From positions 496,001-560,000 of the forward strand of contig JAWPGT010000012.1 in NCBI GenBank assembly GCA_034638255.1: 64,000 nucleotides of DNA. The letters run 5' to 3'. The notes under the pieces were generated by a model. That model made no database searches. It was not told the origin of the DNA and saw nothing but the letters and a program-made list of their open reading frames with translations. Source of the DNA: Coprinus comatus (taxonomy: Eukaryota > Basidiomycota > Agaricomycetes > Agaricales > Agaricaceae). Shown piece after piece: positions 13,540-26,999 of this stretch (within the stretch, counting starts at the first letter, position 1; each line of letters starts with the position of its first letter). Position numbers and translations under genes: made by a program.

Positions 13540-15290
13540 TTATTCAGGACCCGATATAACGGCTTTGATAATGGCTTTACCATCCTCACTTTTTCCAGCA
13601 CGTACAGCTTGGAATGCAGTGTCCGCTTCTTTAAAAGTATAGCTATAATAAAATTGGATACCGATACCAATCAAGTCAGATTCAACATCTTTGAATGATT
13701 AATAGAAATGTACCGGTGAGTAATTAGAGATTTCAAGTCAACTTTTCCACTAGCGGCTAACTTAATTGCCAAGGGATAGTCTCCGGGCTACGTAAGTCAA
13801 GTCAAATTTCATATTAAAATATAAAGAGAGAAAACGCACGCCGTAACGGAAGGAGCCTTTAAAATTTACTTCTTTTATGACCAAAAGACCAACATTAATA
13901 GTAACATCAAAAGCACCCAAACCAACCTACCCAAACCGATTAAGAACAACAAATCGATCATAAATATAAAATAAAGACTTTTACCTGAACAAAACTTCCA
14001 CCAGCTTTCACAATATACATTGCAGTTTGAATAGACACTTCCGCTCCACTAGCATCAACCACAAGATCAATCGATTGACCACCTCTATCTTGAATACCAA
14101 GTTGTTGCTTCATTTGAGCTGCATTTCTCCTACTATAATCCACTTTGGATTCACCCTCTAGAGTTGGTGGAGGAAGATATGCATCTGTGGCTGTATATGA
14201 TTTTGCATACTCCAAACGACTTGGTACGATGTCGATTCCAATAACTCGTGAAGCTCCTAAAGCTTTAGCAACAGCCATACATAAGAGTCCAACGGGACCA
14301 CAGCCAAATACGGCGATAGATTGACCAGCACGGAATCGACCTAGATTTTCTACTGCATGGACACTAACAGATAACGGTTCCAACTAGAATCGGTGTAAGG
14401 TGTTGGTAAACCGCAAAACAAAGAAAACTATGATAAGAAAAAAAGACACACCAAGGCACCTTCTTCGAAACTCAGGTTCTCGGGAAGAGGATATGTTATA
14501 TCAGCTGGGATGAGATAATAACGCCCAAGAGTTCCATCATGGGGAGGAGTTGCTGCGAAGAGAATATGGGGACAAAGCTGAAGCATTTAGTTAGTGATGT
14601 ATTAAGATATCTAAAAAGGTTTTCATTCTATATGAAACGTACCTGATATCTCCCTGCTTTGCAATCGTCGCATTTTTCTAATAATATTCAGGTAAAAGCC
14701 TCTGCCAAGTGGTTACCTTAAAAAAGATTGTGGATGCTTACTACAGGTAGCTCCGGGCTCCATTGCTACCCTATCTCCAATCTTGGCATGCTTGACATTT
14801 GAGCCCACTAACAACTTTTCTTTAAACTTCAAGTACACCAGCAACAGAGTAAAGGTTTCCAGGGGAGGTAGTACAATTGACTCACCTTTCGCGATGATAC
14901 CAGCGGATTCATGGCCTAGGACCATTGGCTTCTGCACTACGAGAGGTCCGATACGGCCATGAGCAAAGAAGTGTATCTTAAGAGGGGATTAATCTCAGGT
15001 TGTCCAAGCTACTGTGTGAATAATGATCACATACATCGGAACCACATATCCCTACGACACAGTACCATTTAATATAAATATCATCCCAATACAATGTGAA
15101 AGGAACGTACCTGTCGTTTTGACTTGAACGACTACATCATCTGGACCGGCTATGTAGTAGTAAACACGCCATTAGAAGTAAAAATAGAACCTGATGAAAT
15201 TGATTATCACAAACGTTCTGGAACAGGGCGTTGTTCAAAGACAACATCTTGAATACCACGGAGTACAAAGGACGGGTTATCGTTAGCCAT
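13540..15290 (-). CDS. Zinc-dependent polyol dehydrogenase (xylitol/L-arabinitol/sorbitol dehydrogenase family)
   Basis: About nine small exons, each joined in phase, rebuild a full medium-chain dehydrogenase of about 375 aa. It starts [19 protein letters not shown] (ATG at 15290; exon 1 ends at 15215) and ends VISGPE (stop at 13540). Catalytic-zinc motifs are GICGSDIHFFAHG and LGHESAG. Structural-zinc cysteines follow in [19 protein letters not shown], which is interrupted by two introns. The NAD-binding Rossmann motif is [11 protein letters not shown], with an acidic residue in [12 protein letters not shown] that favours NAD+ over NADP+. The family oxidises polyols (xylitol to D-xylulose, L-arabinitol to L-xylulose, sorbitol to fructose) in pentose and polyol catabolism in the cytosol. 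Which polyol this enzyme prefers cannot be told. All splice sites are GT..AG and no frame break is needed. Confidence 0.9.
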
Positions 15291-16117
15291 GAAAGTACGT
15301 TGTGAGAGTGGGTGGGAAGGAATTCTCCACTATGATAGTCATGAGACCATTTCTGAATTGAAAATTGACTAAATATAGAATTCAAAGCTGAGGCGACCGG
15401 TTGAAACAACGTTTTCATAGGTGAATGAAAAATGAAAGCCGGAGAACCAGGACTCAAGCGCTCAAGATCGTAGTGCTTGAAAGAATAGGATCTATGCATT
15501 GGAATGATGTTGATGGCCGAATATGACATAGTCGACAACTATAAATATCTCAAAATGCGAATCTCCCTTTTAACCTCCCACTTCCACTTTACGTTACATA
15601 TAGCACGATCACAACAACCAATATTCGAGCCCATGTCAATTGCTCTCTTGATTCTTCACAAACGTTCCAAATTATTAAACTGCGAACGCATGTAGACAGT
15701 GCAACGGTTAACCACGCGCATACATCAACGACTATCCAACTTATGCTCATATTCCTTTCTCGAATTTCCATCTCTCATAAGAAACATGCGGGAAAAAAAA
15801 AGTCCAATAGTCTATAGTATATATTTTCATCAAAAACAAAACAAAAGACAAGAGAAAAACAGGGTAACGGATACAACAGTTTCCTAATATCCCAACCTAG
15901 CAAACAGTAGAAGGCACATAATTACATTAAAGCAGAAACAGACAGAACGCGAACCATTAAAAAAAGAGGAAAAACGCAAAAAGGGAAGAAGAGGCTTTTA
16001 CAACGACCTTATTTCCCCACAACAAAGAATGCAAAATACATTAAACTCACACCTCTTTTTTCCTTATCCTTTTTCACAAATTACTTTTACTTTCACATTT
16101 CCAATTTCCTCACAACA
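15291..16117. other. Intergenic between dehydrogenase 5' end and transcription factor 3' end
   Basis: This 0.8 kb is A/T- and A-rich toward 15900-16100, consistent with the 3' UTR of the minus-strand transcription factor gene. The left part holds the promoter of the dehydrogenase. I see no gene or repeat. Confidence 0.5.
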
Positions 16118-19100
16118 CTACGCTTCAACCTTTCCTTCCTTTTGCTTTAACGACTGTACTAGTCCCGTTCCTTGTACAGCCCCTGACTTGTCAAAAGCAG
16201 CATTAATCGTACTTTGTGTCAACGGTTTGCTAATATGTCCACTTCCACCCGCACCCCCACTAGCCCCAATACTTCTTAGCGGTGTACTAGTTCCCGAATG
16301 CATAGGCGAAATACCAAACCTAGGCGTAATCAAACCACTTCCACCAGCCCCAAACACAAATCCTCCACTTAACCCATCCATACTATTATAGCCTGGATTT
16401 AGTTTCCAAAGTAAGTTATTGTCTCCAAAAAGAAAAGAAAAAAAAGGGTAGAGTGCACGTACCAGGAACCAACATACTATCCCAAAATCCACTGCTCAAT
16501 ATATTCTCCATCATTAATCCACCCATACCCATACCAGAATTACTTCCACTTGCAGATCCTCCTACACCTGAACCATCATCATTACTAGGATTTGGTGCCA
16601 TAGTAGGTGGGAAAGTCGAAATGTCAACAACAGGTCCCATTTCACTATCAAATTGGAATTCGTTCAAGAACAAATTCGAAGCATCACCGAATGAAGCGTT
16701 ATGTTGATGATACCCAATATTGTTGTTATTCGAAGTTGAGTTGTTGTTGTTATTGGAATGGGAATTGTTCATATCGCCTTCTCCAGAATGATTGAGAGAA
16801 TGAGAATGAGAATTATCACCATCCCCATGTAATCCACCTTCACCACCTTGTTGTTGCTGTTGTTGGAATTGTGTTTGCGAATGGGGTTCTAATTTCGCAG
16901 AGATCAAAGCTCTTAAGAAAGTAGCGTATAAGGAGGGTGTATGTGTTGCATTTGCTGCTATATTCTCCAATACGTCCGCCACGTCCTTTACTAACGATAA
17001 AGTCTTTTGTTCATTTTCCAAAAAGGCTTGAAATTCTGGGCGAACGAGCTATTTTAAGGTTTTCAAGATAAATATATATTCCTTTTTTTTTTTTTTTAAA
17101 AAACGACTCACCTTCAAAAGACTCAAAACCGCATACGAAGTCTGTACGAAATGAGAATCTGGCGAAAATTTCATATACCCACTAGGACCCAATTGATCTC
17201 TAACAAGTAAAGCACAAGCCATAGCTGAAGAATGAACTCTTGCAAAGAAATGACCTATATCCATAGGTTCACGTTCTAATGCGTTTTGTAATCCAAAGGA
17301 ATTGAGAACGAGCATGGCGTAGTTGAAGTAGAATTTAGATATTAATTTTTTGTATTCTGCTACTGGACCTTTTTCGCCTGGTTATATTAGTTATAAGTTA
17401 TTAGATATTGGTTTTGTGAGATTGTGAGAAAGACACTTACTTTCCCATGTTTGATTTGTTACCCAAATTTGTTTCCAATCGTATAATTGAGATTCGAATG
17501 ATTTGGTTACTAAAAGATAATCGCAATGTGTTTGAAGGCCTGATGGAGTATCTATTCCAGAATACAAGAAATCTAAACTTCTTGATAGGATTTGTTGAAG
17601 GGCCTAATTAACAATAACGAGTCGGGATTCATCAATTCAGTATATGTAAGTCAAGATAAAGAAAAGAGAACGTACAGCGTAAGCTGCTAAAGAAGTATCA
17701 GAAGGAATGGAAACAGGTGATCTTAACCATTGATTCGCATGTCGAATGATATAACTAACAAAAGAAGAACGGTTAGTTGATTAGATCCCGCAAAACTACA
17801 TTTGGTCGTTTTTTTTTTTTTTTTGTTTGGACAGGAAAGAAGTAACTCACTCTTCCTTAATAGAATGTGGTTTTCCCATCTGAGCACTAAAGCTCCTATC
17901 CAAACAAAAACATAAAATCCAAGTCCTTTCACGAAGATGAACTTCAACATCTCTCGCTCTACCTTCTGCTGTATCTGAACTTGTTGTAGCCGTTTTTCTG
18001 TGCAAGTTTAGATCCATTGCCATCCTATTGTGTAAAATGAAAAACGCGTCAGTATCGGCATCAACCGGTATCAAAAAAACATGGTCATCAAATAGAAGGA
18101 CTATCAGTATCAAAATCGACATCAACATCAAAAGAATCAAGAATTCTTTTTTTTTTTTACGTGAGAGGTGGGAGATAAAAGCCCCAAACAGTTCCTCGCA
18201 CCAAAACTCCTCCCACGAAAAAAACGGAGTTCTCCCACAAGCCAATTCTCAAAAACCAAAACGCAAATCCCATAAAAAAAGCTTCTGAAAAAAAGAAAAG
18301 AAAAGAGAGACAAAAAACTCTCACCTAATCCCCATCCCTAACAACAACCAAGTTTTATCCTGTTCATACCTTTCTACAGTTCCACATCCCCATAAACTCA
18401 ACAACAAATAAGCCTGTACAATCTCTACAGATTTATAACCTTTTGCGGGAACACTAAAAGCTAATTTCTTTGCTAATTGTGTTAATTTTGGATGTAAGTC
18501 GGGATTTGTTGTGTAGAATTTACTGGCGATTGAACAGACTGTGATTAGAATGTGTGTGTGAGCATGTGTTTTTGTTTAGAGCTGATTGATAGGACTTACT
18601 TGTGGTTAGGAGGAAAGGTGAACGAGAACATACAACCGATGGTGTATGAAAGTCTCTGTCTAGAAGACTACAATGCATCTTTTGTTAAGCGAGGAAATGG
18701 GGAAAAATAATTGTTTTTAGTATTTTTAGTAAAAAAATTGAAGAGTTGGACCAACATTTATATGGTCGAAATAACTGAAAGACAAAAACAAAACCGATGA
18801 CATTTTAGTTTTATAAAACGTGGAATTTTATATATAAGAGTAAGACTCACATATTGAATAGCTCAACCACTTCTTCTTTAGATACAAAATTAAGCATTTC
18901 AGGTTGAACTTGCTGTGCAATATAAAGTCGACGAAGTGGTAATATGGTCATTGGACCAGGTTTGAAGTAATTATCACTGGCAACACCAAGAGTTTGAACG
19001 TCATTTGATGAAGCAATCTTGGGAACTAGTGCATTATTGGTGGATATCTGAGCTCTTCTATTCGCAAGAGAAGCTTCCGCTAATAGACCTAATGGATTAA

Positions 19101-19922
19101 GCGAGTTGTCTGGCAACGAGTGGAGCTTTGGGGATCCTGTAGTTTGTTGATAGGTATCATTATGAGGCGTGGGTGAAGGTGAAGGTGAATCCGCGAGAAG
19201 AGCTTGGGTAGAGGCGTTTTGTGCCGTAGGTGAGGGCGAACGGGATATCATCCCTGAAACGGTACTAGGATTTCCTAACGACTTTAGGACGGTATCGAGG
19301 GTCTTTTCCATCTTACGGATGGACCGTACCAGGATTTCTTGTTTTCTTAGGGGGTAGAGATGAAAATCAGTCAAACGTAATAGATGAAAAGATGATAACA
19401 TACTTGGAAGATCGTTTGCCACGATTAGACTCTTCGAATATGCATTCATGGTTACCAGTAATGCAGCGTTTGCATGGAGGACCTTGTTCCGCTCCTACAC
19501 ATTTCATCTTGAGGCGGCGACATACGGTACATGCCCTGAGTAGAATTTAGTATGTCAGGCTTGCGAGATATCCATGTCAGGAGAATATACCTTGAACCAC
19601 GCGTTGGCTTTGGCTTTGCTTCTTCCTTGTCGGCTGAGGGTGATTCGGCCTCGTCATCTTTCCTAGGTTTCTTGCGACTGTCTGTGAGGTTTGCAGAGGA
19701 GGAAGCTGGACGTTTTCCGTTTGGATTTGAAGAGGAGGGGTAAAGATGCTCTGTCGGAGGAGTTCCGAGGGTATCTGAGCCCTGGGATGATGGGGAGGAG
19801 TAGTTCTGGAGAGCAAGGTGGTGGGGTAGATGTGGGGGAGGGTGCTGGTAGTTGTTGTAGTATGGTGGATAGAGGGCGAGGGCGGGGTCTATGGGAATAT
19901 TTGGGTCTGGGGGTGGCTGCAT
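16118..19922 (-). CDS. Zn(II)2Cys6 fungal-specific transcription factor
   Basis: A multi-exon gene starting MQPPPDPNIPIDPALALYPP (ATG at 19922; exon 1 to 19591). The zinc cluster straddles exons 1-2: ACTVCRRLKMKC, GPPCKRC, GNHEC, spacing CX2CX6CX8CX2CX6C, followed by a basic linker and heptad-like KMEKTLDTVLKSLG. Later exons carry the fungal-specific regulatory domain, including WGCGTVERYEQDKTWLLLGM and MAMDLNLHRKTATTSS. The C-terminal exons are Asn/Ser/Gly-rich (Asn and Gln runs at 16730-16880) and end GLVQSLKQKEGKVEA (stop at 16118). Such proteins bind CGG-type sites in the nucleus; the regulon is unknown. An upstream in-frame ATG at 20054 would add 44 residues but is less likely. Exon borders in 16400-18850 are approximate. 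The gene is divergent from the F-box WD40 gene. Confidence 0.85.
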
Positions 19923-20204
19923 GGTCTTAAGAACGGATGAATAAGCCTTCACTCTATCATCCCCTATCCCTCCTTCAACCCCACACCCCCCACTATACAC
20001 CCTCCGCTTCACACTCCGACCGCCAGCTTTCACACTCCGCCCACACTCCGACACCTCTCTGTTGGCAGCACCAGTCCTGTCTCCCTATCGTCGCTCACAA
20101 TGAGCACAAGTCAGCGTCCACTGCTGGTCCTCCAGCCCTCAGTCAACACCACAAAGTATGTGTCCATGCTCTGTCTATACTCATTATGCTGAACACGCGG
20201 CAGA
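19923..20204. promoter_or_regulatory. Divergent intergenic promoter region (282 bp)
   Basis: This short gap separates the start codons of two head-to-head genes, the Zn2Cys6 factor on minus and the F-box WD40 protein on plus. It is C-rich on the + strand, with repeated CACTCCGAC/CACTCCGCC-like strings at 19980-20050. Both promoters must lie here, so the two genes may share control elements. No TATA box is evident. Confidence 0.5.
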
Positions 20205-23200
20205 GTGGTTACAACAACAACAACCACAACAACGTACGCGCCCATCCAGCTGCCACCCCTTCCACCCCCGTCGTCACCCAAGGACCCAAAGAACTATCCT
20301 CTGCTCAATGCAACGCTCCCACCCAGTCTACGTAACTTTCCCCTTGTCTTCCCCGGCGGTCAGCGCGCCACCTTCCACGATGGTGAGGCAGGTGAGGCAG
20401 AGATGCACGAGGAGCAGGAAGTTGTTGGTGGGGTTGGTTGGAGAATGCTCAAGCGCGAGGAATGTGTGGAAAGCCCTGCTGTGGTCAGTCTTCCGGATGC
20501 TGTAGAACGCTTCGGCCGCAAACGGTCTCTGAACAGCGACAACATGATGGAGGGCGTCGAGTCTACCTCGAGCCTGGGGTCAACTGCGCCTCCAAGGAAG
20601 AAGGCTCGCAATGCACCGCTGCCACAGCTCTCAACAACCATCAATGCTGCTGCCCCGCCCTCTCCACTGCCCTCGCCCCACGGATCGCCACCCCCGGACA
20701 CAATCTGGCCATCTGCTCCCACAGGCGCTGATCAAGCACCATTCCAACCTGACCTGGCTCTTACTACACTACTCACCCTCCCCTCCCTTCTCAACCACTT
20801 TTGTTCTCTACCACAACAACTTCAGTCTCATCTGCTTCTCACCCTTCTCAGGCATTCTCCTCTCCCTGTTCTGCGCACCCTCCACTCCGTGCTCACCCCA
20901 ACCCTTGCCCGCGATTTTCTCACTCTTCTTCCACCAGAACTAGTCTCCCACATCCTCAGTTATCTCCCTTTTTCCACTCTCGCACGCGCCTCCAGAGTCT
21001 CAAAACCTTGGCGTGCTATCATCGACTCAGATGCTGTCCTCTGGCGGGATCTCCTCAAAAGCACTAAAATCTGGTTCGGCGGTAATTCGGAAGCAGCCTT
21101 TGCCAACTCAATCTACGCACGCAGAAAACTTTCCATTCCACCCTCACTTCCTCTCCCTCACCCCTACAAAATCCTCTTTAAATCTCGTCACCTCACACGT
21201 ACACAATGGGTAAACAATGAGAACCCCAAACACATCAGTTTCTCCGCACATGGTTCCTCTGTTGTTACCTGTCTTTTGTTCTCTCATGGCCGAATCATCT
21301 CCGCATCAGATGATCATTCCATTCACGTCTATTCACCAATTACAGGTGAATTAATTCGTTCACTTGAAGGTCATGAAGGAGGTGTATGGGCTTTAGCCGC
21401 AAGTAAAGATACCCTTGTTAGTGGATCAACTGATAGGACTGTTAGGATTTGGGATTTGTCTAACGGGAAATGTACACATGTCTTTGGAGGTCATACTAGT
21501 ACTGTTAGGTGTCTTTCTATTGTGAAACCAGAAATGGTAGAGGTGGTACAGGAATCAGGGGTTATTACAAGAGAGAAATGGCCAAAGAGACCGTTGATTG
21601 TTACGGGTAGTAGGGATCATTCACTTAGAGTTTGGACTTTACCTAAACCTGGTGAACCAGAGTATAGGTGTTTTGGAACGGAGGAAGGTGAACCTGCTGA
21701 TGTACGTTTTGATTCATTAATGGACTTGATTGGTTTTAATTGATGTTTTCAATCTTTTAGGATGCTGAGGATAATCCATATCATAGAATACACCTTGAAG
21801 GACATGATCATGCTGTTAGAGCTTTAGCTGCAAGAGGTCGAACATTAGTTTCAGGAAGTTATGATTGTACAGTACGCATTTGGGATATTATTGCTGGAGA
21901 ATGTAAATGGGTGCTGGTCGGACATACCCAAAAAGGTGAGTTTTGTCTTGTCTATTATTGATCATATATTTCAACTGCTTAATGCATTACAATAGTGTAT
22001 AGCGTTGTTCTTGATATGGACAGACATCAAGCTTGTTCAGGATCAATGGATGGAACTGTTCGAGTTTGGAATTTACGAACAGGACAATGTCAATACACAT
22101 TAACAGGTCACACATCACTCGTTGGATTATTAGGTTTATCACCTTCCCATCTCGTTTCAGCAGCAGCAGATTCAACATTAAGAATCTGGGATCCAGATTC
22201 AGGAGAACTAAAACATACATTAGCAGCACATACAGGAGCTATAACTTGTTTCCAACATGATGAATTCAAAGTGTTAAGTGGAAGTGATGGGAATTTGAAA
22301 ATGTGGAATATTAGAGATGGTTCGGTTGGTAGAGATTTGTTGACGGGAATTACTGGTGTTTGGCAAGTTGTGTTTGAAGGAAGATGGTGTGTTGCTGCTA
22401 GTAATAGGAATGATGCTACGGTTTTGGATGTTTGGGATTTTGGAGGGGAAAGTGAGGAAGATTGGATTGGTGAACCTCCTAATGGGATTTATGATGATGA
22501 TACTTGGAGTGATTGTGAAGAGGATGAAGGTGTTGGTTCTATGAAAAGTCCGTTTTTTGGTAGTGGCGGTGGCGGTGGCGGTGGCGGAGGAGGTGGCGGA
22601 GGAGGAAATGGAGGTGGAGGAGGGAGAATGAATAATATGATGAATTTGGGGAACGTTAGTACGGATTCCGATACTGGAATGATGGGATTAGATGAAGATG
22701 AAGAAGAACAAGAAGTTCAAGCTGATGTTGAATTAGGACAAGAACCTATGGAACAGGATTACGCTCCTTCTGATTCTGAAATTTCAGAATTGGAAGTGAT
22801 GGATGTTACTAGCATGAGATCTCATACTCATCCTCAAACTACTCAACGTTCACATTCTCATGTTCGTAATAATCATTTAACACCTACTGCTCAACCACAA
22901 TCTCAACCACAATCTCAACCCCAATCTCGTTCTCACTCTCAACATCATCGACAACAATCTTCTCATCAAGTAATACCACCTCGCCTACATAGAAGAGGTA
23001 GTATTGGAGATGTCGATGCTAATACCAACACCAATACCAACCAAAGAATCGGAGAATCAGATGATGAAGATTATATAGTAGAAAGAATGGAAAGTGAAGA
23101 TAGAATTCTACAAGATCCTATTAGTCCACCTCGATGGATGAGACAAGAATCACAACCACCACCCCACAACCACCTCAACCACATAGTCAACCTCAACCAC

Positions 23201-23760
23201 AACCACCCCAATCACATAGTCGTAGTCATAGTCAAACTCCTATGATAGTTTCGGAAAGTGGTAATGGCGGTTCAAGACATAGGTCGAGTAGATCATCTTC
23301 GACTGCTAGAGTTATTCATGGTGGAGTTGGTGCTTCTTCTTCGTCTTCTAGGAGAAGAGAAAGAGAAAGAGAACGGGAAAGAGAACATCGTGACCGTGAC
23401 CGTGAAAGGGGTGAGAGGGAAAGACAAAGAGAAAAAGAAAGAGAGAGGGAGAGAGAAAGACAAAGAGAAATACTTTTTGCTAATGCTACTACGTCAACAG
23501 CAACGAATACGAATCCTCAGGTAGGGGCAAGTTCATCTTCAAGAACGACAGTGGGACCTACCATGCCAAATTTACCAAGTTTACCTTCTTATCATGATTC
23601 TCCTACGAGACCACGGACATCACGGCATACGCATACACTTACTGGTCATAGTGGAAATCAGAACCAGAGTCAGAGTCAAAGTCAAAATCAGAGTCAAAGT
23701 CAAGCCCCTGGTTCGAGTTCAATTAATCCTTCGGGTACTTCAAGTTCACGTAGGAGATGA
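20205..23760 (+). CDS. F-box/WD40-repeat protein, CDC4/FBXW7-like SCF receptor (with an apparent frame break in its tail)
   Basis: Exons 20205..21701, 21761..21935 and 21996 onward join in phase. The N-terminus is Pro/Ser-rich and disordered. The F-box is PPELVSHILSYLPFSTLARASRVSKPW (in two parts: PPELVSHILSYLPF, ARASRVSKPWRAI). It is followed by eight WD-type blades, for example LVSGSTDRTVRIWD, VTGSRDHSLRVWT, LVSGSYDCTVRIWD and CSGSMDGTVRVWN. This is the plan of Cdc4/Fbw7, an SCF E3 receptor for phosphorylated cell-cycle proteins. After the propeller comes a poly-Gly run (22560-22620) and acidic and Gln-rich sequence. The propeller frame stops at 23245, but from about 23134 a second frame (-1) stays open to 23760 with Arg-Glu repeats and Ser-Gln repeats of coding character. 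I therefore extend the gene to 23760. If no shift occurs, the protein ends at 23245. Confidence 0.85.
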
Positions 23761-24891
23761 TCGTGTTCGTTGTCGTTTCTTTTTTAGGTTTCACTTTTGT
23801 AATGTAATACTTCCCCTTCGCCCCCTCTCTTTTCTCTTTGTGAAGAGCTGGAACTGATGATTTGATGATATGACTTTTCTTTTCTTTTCTATACGAATAC
23901 GAATACGAATAACGGTCTCTTTTATGATTACGATGGATTGTGATCTTTGTGATTCATGATACATATTACATACATACTGTACTGTTATTGTACATGGGAC
24001 TGTCTGTACAAATTCTTTTTTCCGTTTGCTTTTTTCTTTCCTCCTTTCTCTCTCTTTCTCGTTTCAACTTTCACGCTCACACTTACTCTCTCACTCTCGT
24101 TATTACTCTTACTGTTTCTTCCTCACTTTTTTTTTTACTATTATGGATACTACATAGTACTAGTTAGTGTTTTTTTATATATATAGGAGTTCGGTTTTTT
24201 CTCTCTTTGTTAAGTTTTCCTTTCAGTTGAAACTATCCAAAGGGTTTTTTAGATGATAACGTCTACTTTGTCAATTGTCAATGAATCTCTCTCTTCAAAT
24301 TTCAAAAGTTCAACTTCTTACATGCGTTGTTGTTTTTCTCTTTCCGTCTTTTAACTTGTACCTAATAGTTTCAACTGCTACTGTGTTTGATACACTATGT
24401 TTTCCGTCCTTCAAGTTTTGTGTTTGCCTTCTCTTTTCTTTTCTTTTTGTTTCTGTCCCCTTGTCTCTTCTATCCACTGTCCACTGTCCTTTGTCCTTGT
24501 GTCCGTATCTCCTCCTGTGTTATCTCAAAATTGTTGTCATCTATAACATAAGATTTATCAACGTCAACGCTAAGGTTATTATTTCTTTCGGTTTTTGTTC
24601 TTCTCTCTTTATACTACTTCCTACTAATCAACTTATCACGTTTTCTCCAGGCTCCTTTCTTTATATCTTTATTTATTTTTCACACTTCTCTCTCTTTTTT
24701 CTTTTTTTTTTTTCGTTCCGGTTCTGATTTACGACTATGAGACTCGACTCTACAGCTCTACGTACATATGATTCGAGAAAACAACAATACACTATATTCA
24801 TAATTTCCAATATATTGTCATTGTACTGTATAATCAGAAAGAAAAAAGAAAAAGAAGAAAAAAAAAAAAGGTAACTTAACGAGTCGCTCGA
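23761..24891. other. Intergenic, strongly pyrimidine-rich
   Basis: Long CT- and T-rich stretches (for example 24000-24130 and 24640-24720) occur on the + strand with no credible gene. The first part is probably the 3' UTR of the F-box WD40 gene. Open frames here exist only because of base composition (Phe/Leu/Ser runs) and are not called. Confidence 0.5.
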
Positions 24892-24964
24892 TTCCTTCTA
24901 GCCGACTTGAACGACTGACCTCGTCATTACTAGTGACGCGCTCTACCAACTGAGCTAAGAAGGA
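24892..24964 (-). tRNA. tRNA-Thr (anticodon AGT)
   Basis: On the minus strand the sequence folds as a full cloverleaf without an intron. The acceptor stem is TCCTTCT paired with AGAAGGA. The D-arm is GCTCAGTTGGTAGAGC. The anticodon stem CGTCA/TGACG encloses loop CTAGTAA with anticodon AGT (positions 34-36), reading ACU/ACC Thr codons after A34-to-inosine change. The T-arm is AGTCG-TTCAAGT-CGGCT. The discriminator base is A at 24892. CCA is not encoded, as expected for a eukaryote. The run of T/A-rich sequence following it on the minus strand can serve as a Pol III stop. Confidence 0.93.
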
Positions 24965-25280
24965 CATGTTAGTATATAGGTGCATGTGATACATATCTGT
25001 TTTTGCTTTTGTGTGATTGTTGTGATGTAGTAGTTAGGCACACATGATCACACGTATCGTCCAACTTGGTACTTGGTATACAATTTACTTTATAGTCCTA
25101 CAATTTCCGGCGTTCTTGACCGCCACACATTCAATTTGAAACACAGGGTGATATTTCAAAATAATGACTATACTATTAATTAAATTCTAATATATGGGTA
25201 TTGATGTCGTTGGTGCAATAATAGCCCCACTGCAATGCCTCCGATCCTCACGCCTTCAACTCTTCGAATAAATTTAGGTA

Positions 25281-26999
25281 TTAAACCTGAACCGTGCCGT
25301 CTTCCAGACTTGTAGCTTTATGTCTAACAACAAAAGTCAGTATCACAGCCCTAAAACACTCTGAAAGCGTTAAAACTTACTGGAATCTCTTACTAATTTC
25401 AACATCAGATGTCCAACGAACACATCCACCCTCTTGATTTATGTATGTGTCCCATTTAAAATCGGATACCTCAGGGATCAAGTTTAGACTCTCAGGTCGA
25501 TCGCCATGAGTGTCATGAATTAGATCTTCGGTATCCAAGGCCTCTACACTCATCAGATCATTGGGACCTAATCCCCAATACATAACTACAGTCGCTATTC
25601 CAGAAGCTTTCTTGCACAGTTTCTTGATTCTAGGAACCTTGAAGTTGACGATGTTATTGATAGGATCTTCAAAATATTCAAATCGGCTGCCATATTCCTT
25701 CAAAAGACTTCCAAGCCTTTTGTCTAAGGCTTCAACTTGAACGTCTATGATAGTCTTCTTCTGGCCTAACAGAAATTGGAATTCACGGACACATTGACGA
25801 AGGCAACATTCAAAGAAGTTTGCAACTGCTTCATGGTCCGCAAAATCCAAGTTGGGTGAATACCACCACTGATTTAAGAAAGGATCATAAACCTTGACGC
25901 TAATTAATCGACCAGAAGTGGTTTTTTCGAGTAGTTCAGTGATTATGTCGAAACTCCAGGAAGGAGTTATGGACTGGTCTGGGGTTCCACAATGAACGAA
26001 GATGACCTCGAAAACTTGGAGCTGAGGAGCTTGAATTGCGTGAAGAATTTTCGTATCTTCGCGTCCAAGGAGGAGTCGGAGATTCAACAGGTTTGAGAAT
26101 TGGAAAATGGGTACTCCAAACTCGGGAATTGTGTCTCCCCGATCCCATTCAAGAGGATCCCCGCTACGCACTCGAAGACTAAGCGAGATGGCATTGTCCC
26201 TAAAGCGGTATAGGATCTGTACCGCTTGAACAAAAGTAATCGAAGAATGATCCAGGTTTAGGTGTGTGAGCCGAGCCCAAGGAACATGAGTAATCTTCAG
26301 ATAGGGAATTTCCCATTGTAGATGAACTAAAGTAGGAAAGTTGTCGGAGAGGAATTCTGCCAAGAGGTTTACCTTGTATTGGGAATGCCCGACCATTATC
26401 TCATAGTTATTGTCCCAATGGTCTGTGGGGTAATCACTGGACGACACGACAACTGAAGTCAGAAATCTTGCATTTGATATCTGCGCATTAGTCAGGTCCC
26501 TGAACTGGTCAAATAGTTGATCGTTGAGCCTTAGGCTAAGTGTCTTCCAACGGTCAATATATCCAGTTAACTTTGGAAACCATATTCCGAAGGACTGGCA
26601 GTCCAAAAATATCTCCCATTTAGCGTTAGGGTTTGAGGCCGCATTACGGAGAACCAAGTCAGACACCGGTTTGTTGGCTGAAATATTGGATAGGACTGTC
26701 CAAAGTTTCCACTCGCCGTCTACTATTTCTTTCCAGTTTTGGCAGATCTGTCGTAACTTTGGAAGCTCCGGGGCCAAAGTTTGAGTGGGCGTTATGTCAA
26801 AGATACGGTCACGGTTACTCTGGATTGCGAAGCACATGATTTTTGACAATAGCTCTGTCGGGAGGCCACGATTTTCCTGATGTACAAGTAGTGCATTTAA
26901 GTGAACGGTCCAATCCCATTGAGATACACTTACCAAGGGGGGCTCAGCAGGTGTTGGACTTCCTGGGTCCTGAGCATCTTCGAGAAGCTCGGAAGACAT
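25281..26999 (-). CDS. F-box-like domain protein (paralogue of the gene at 40..1762)
   Basis: Exon 1 (26999..25381) encodes an F-box-like start (LPTELLSKIMCFAI ... LPKLRQICQNWKEIV) and a long leucine-rich body. The open frame would stop at a TAA that lies inside a perfect GTAAGT donor. Splicing to 25323..25281 replaces it with a 14-residue tail, QHKATSLEDGTVQV, and a stop, for about 553 aa; I prefer this model. The body shares short segments with the gene at 40..1762 (LTHLNLDHSSITFVQA against LTHITLDHSSIHFTQA; RWKTLSLRL against RWKTLDLVL), so both belong to one expanded family. The role is presumed to be substrate choice for SCF ubiquitin ligase; the target is unknown. Confidence 0.8.

Noticed and set aside
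24275..24727. 150-codon hydrophobic open frame
   Set aside because: It arises from T/C-rich DNA (Phe, Leu, Ser runs) downstream of the F-box WD40 gene; composition rather than coding explains it.
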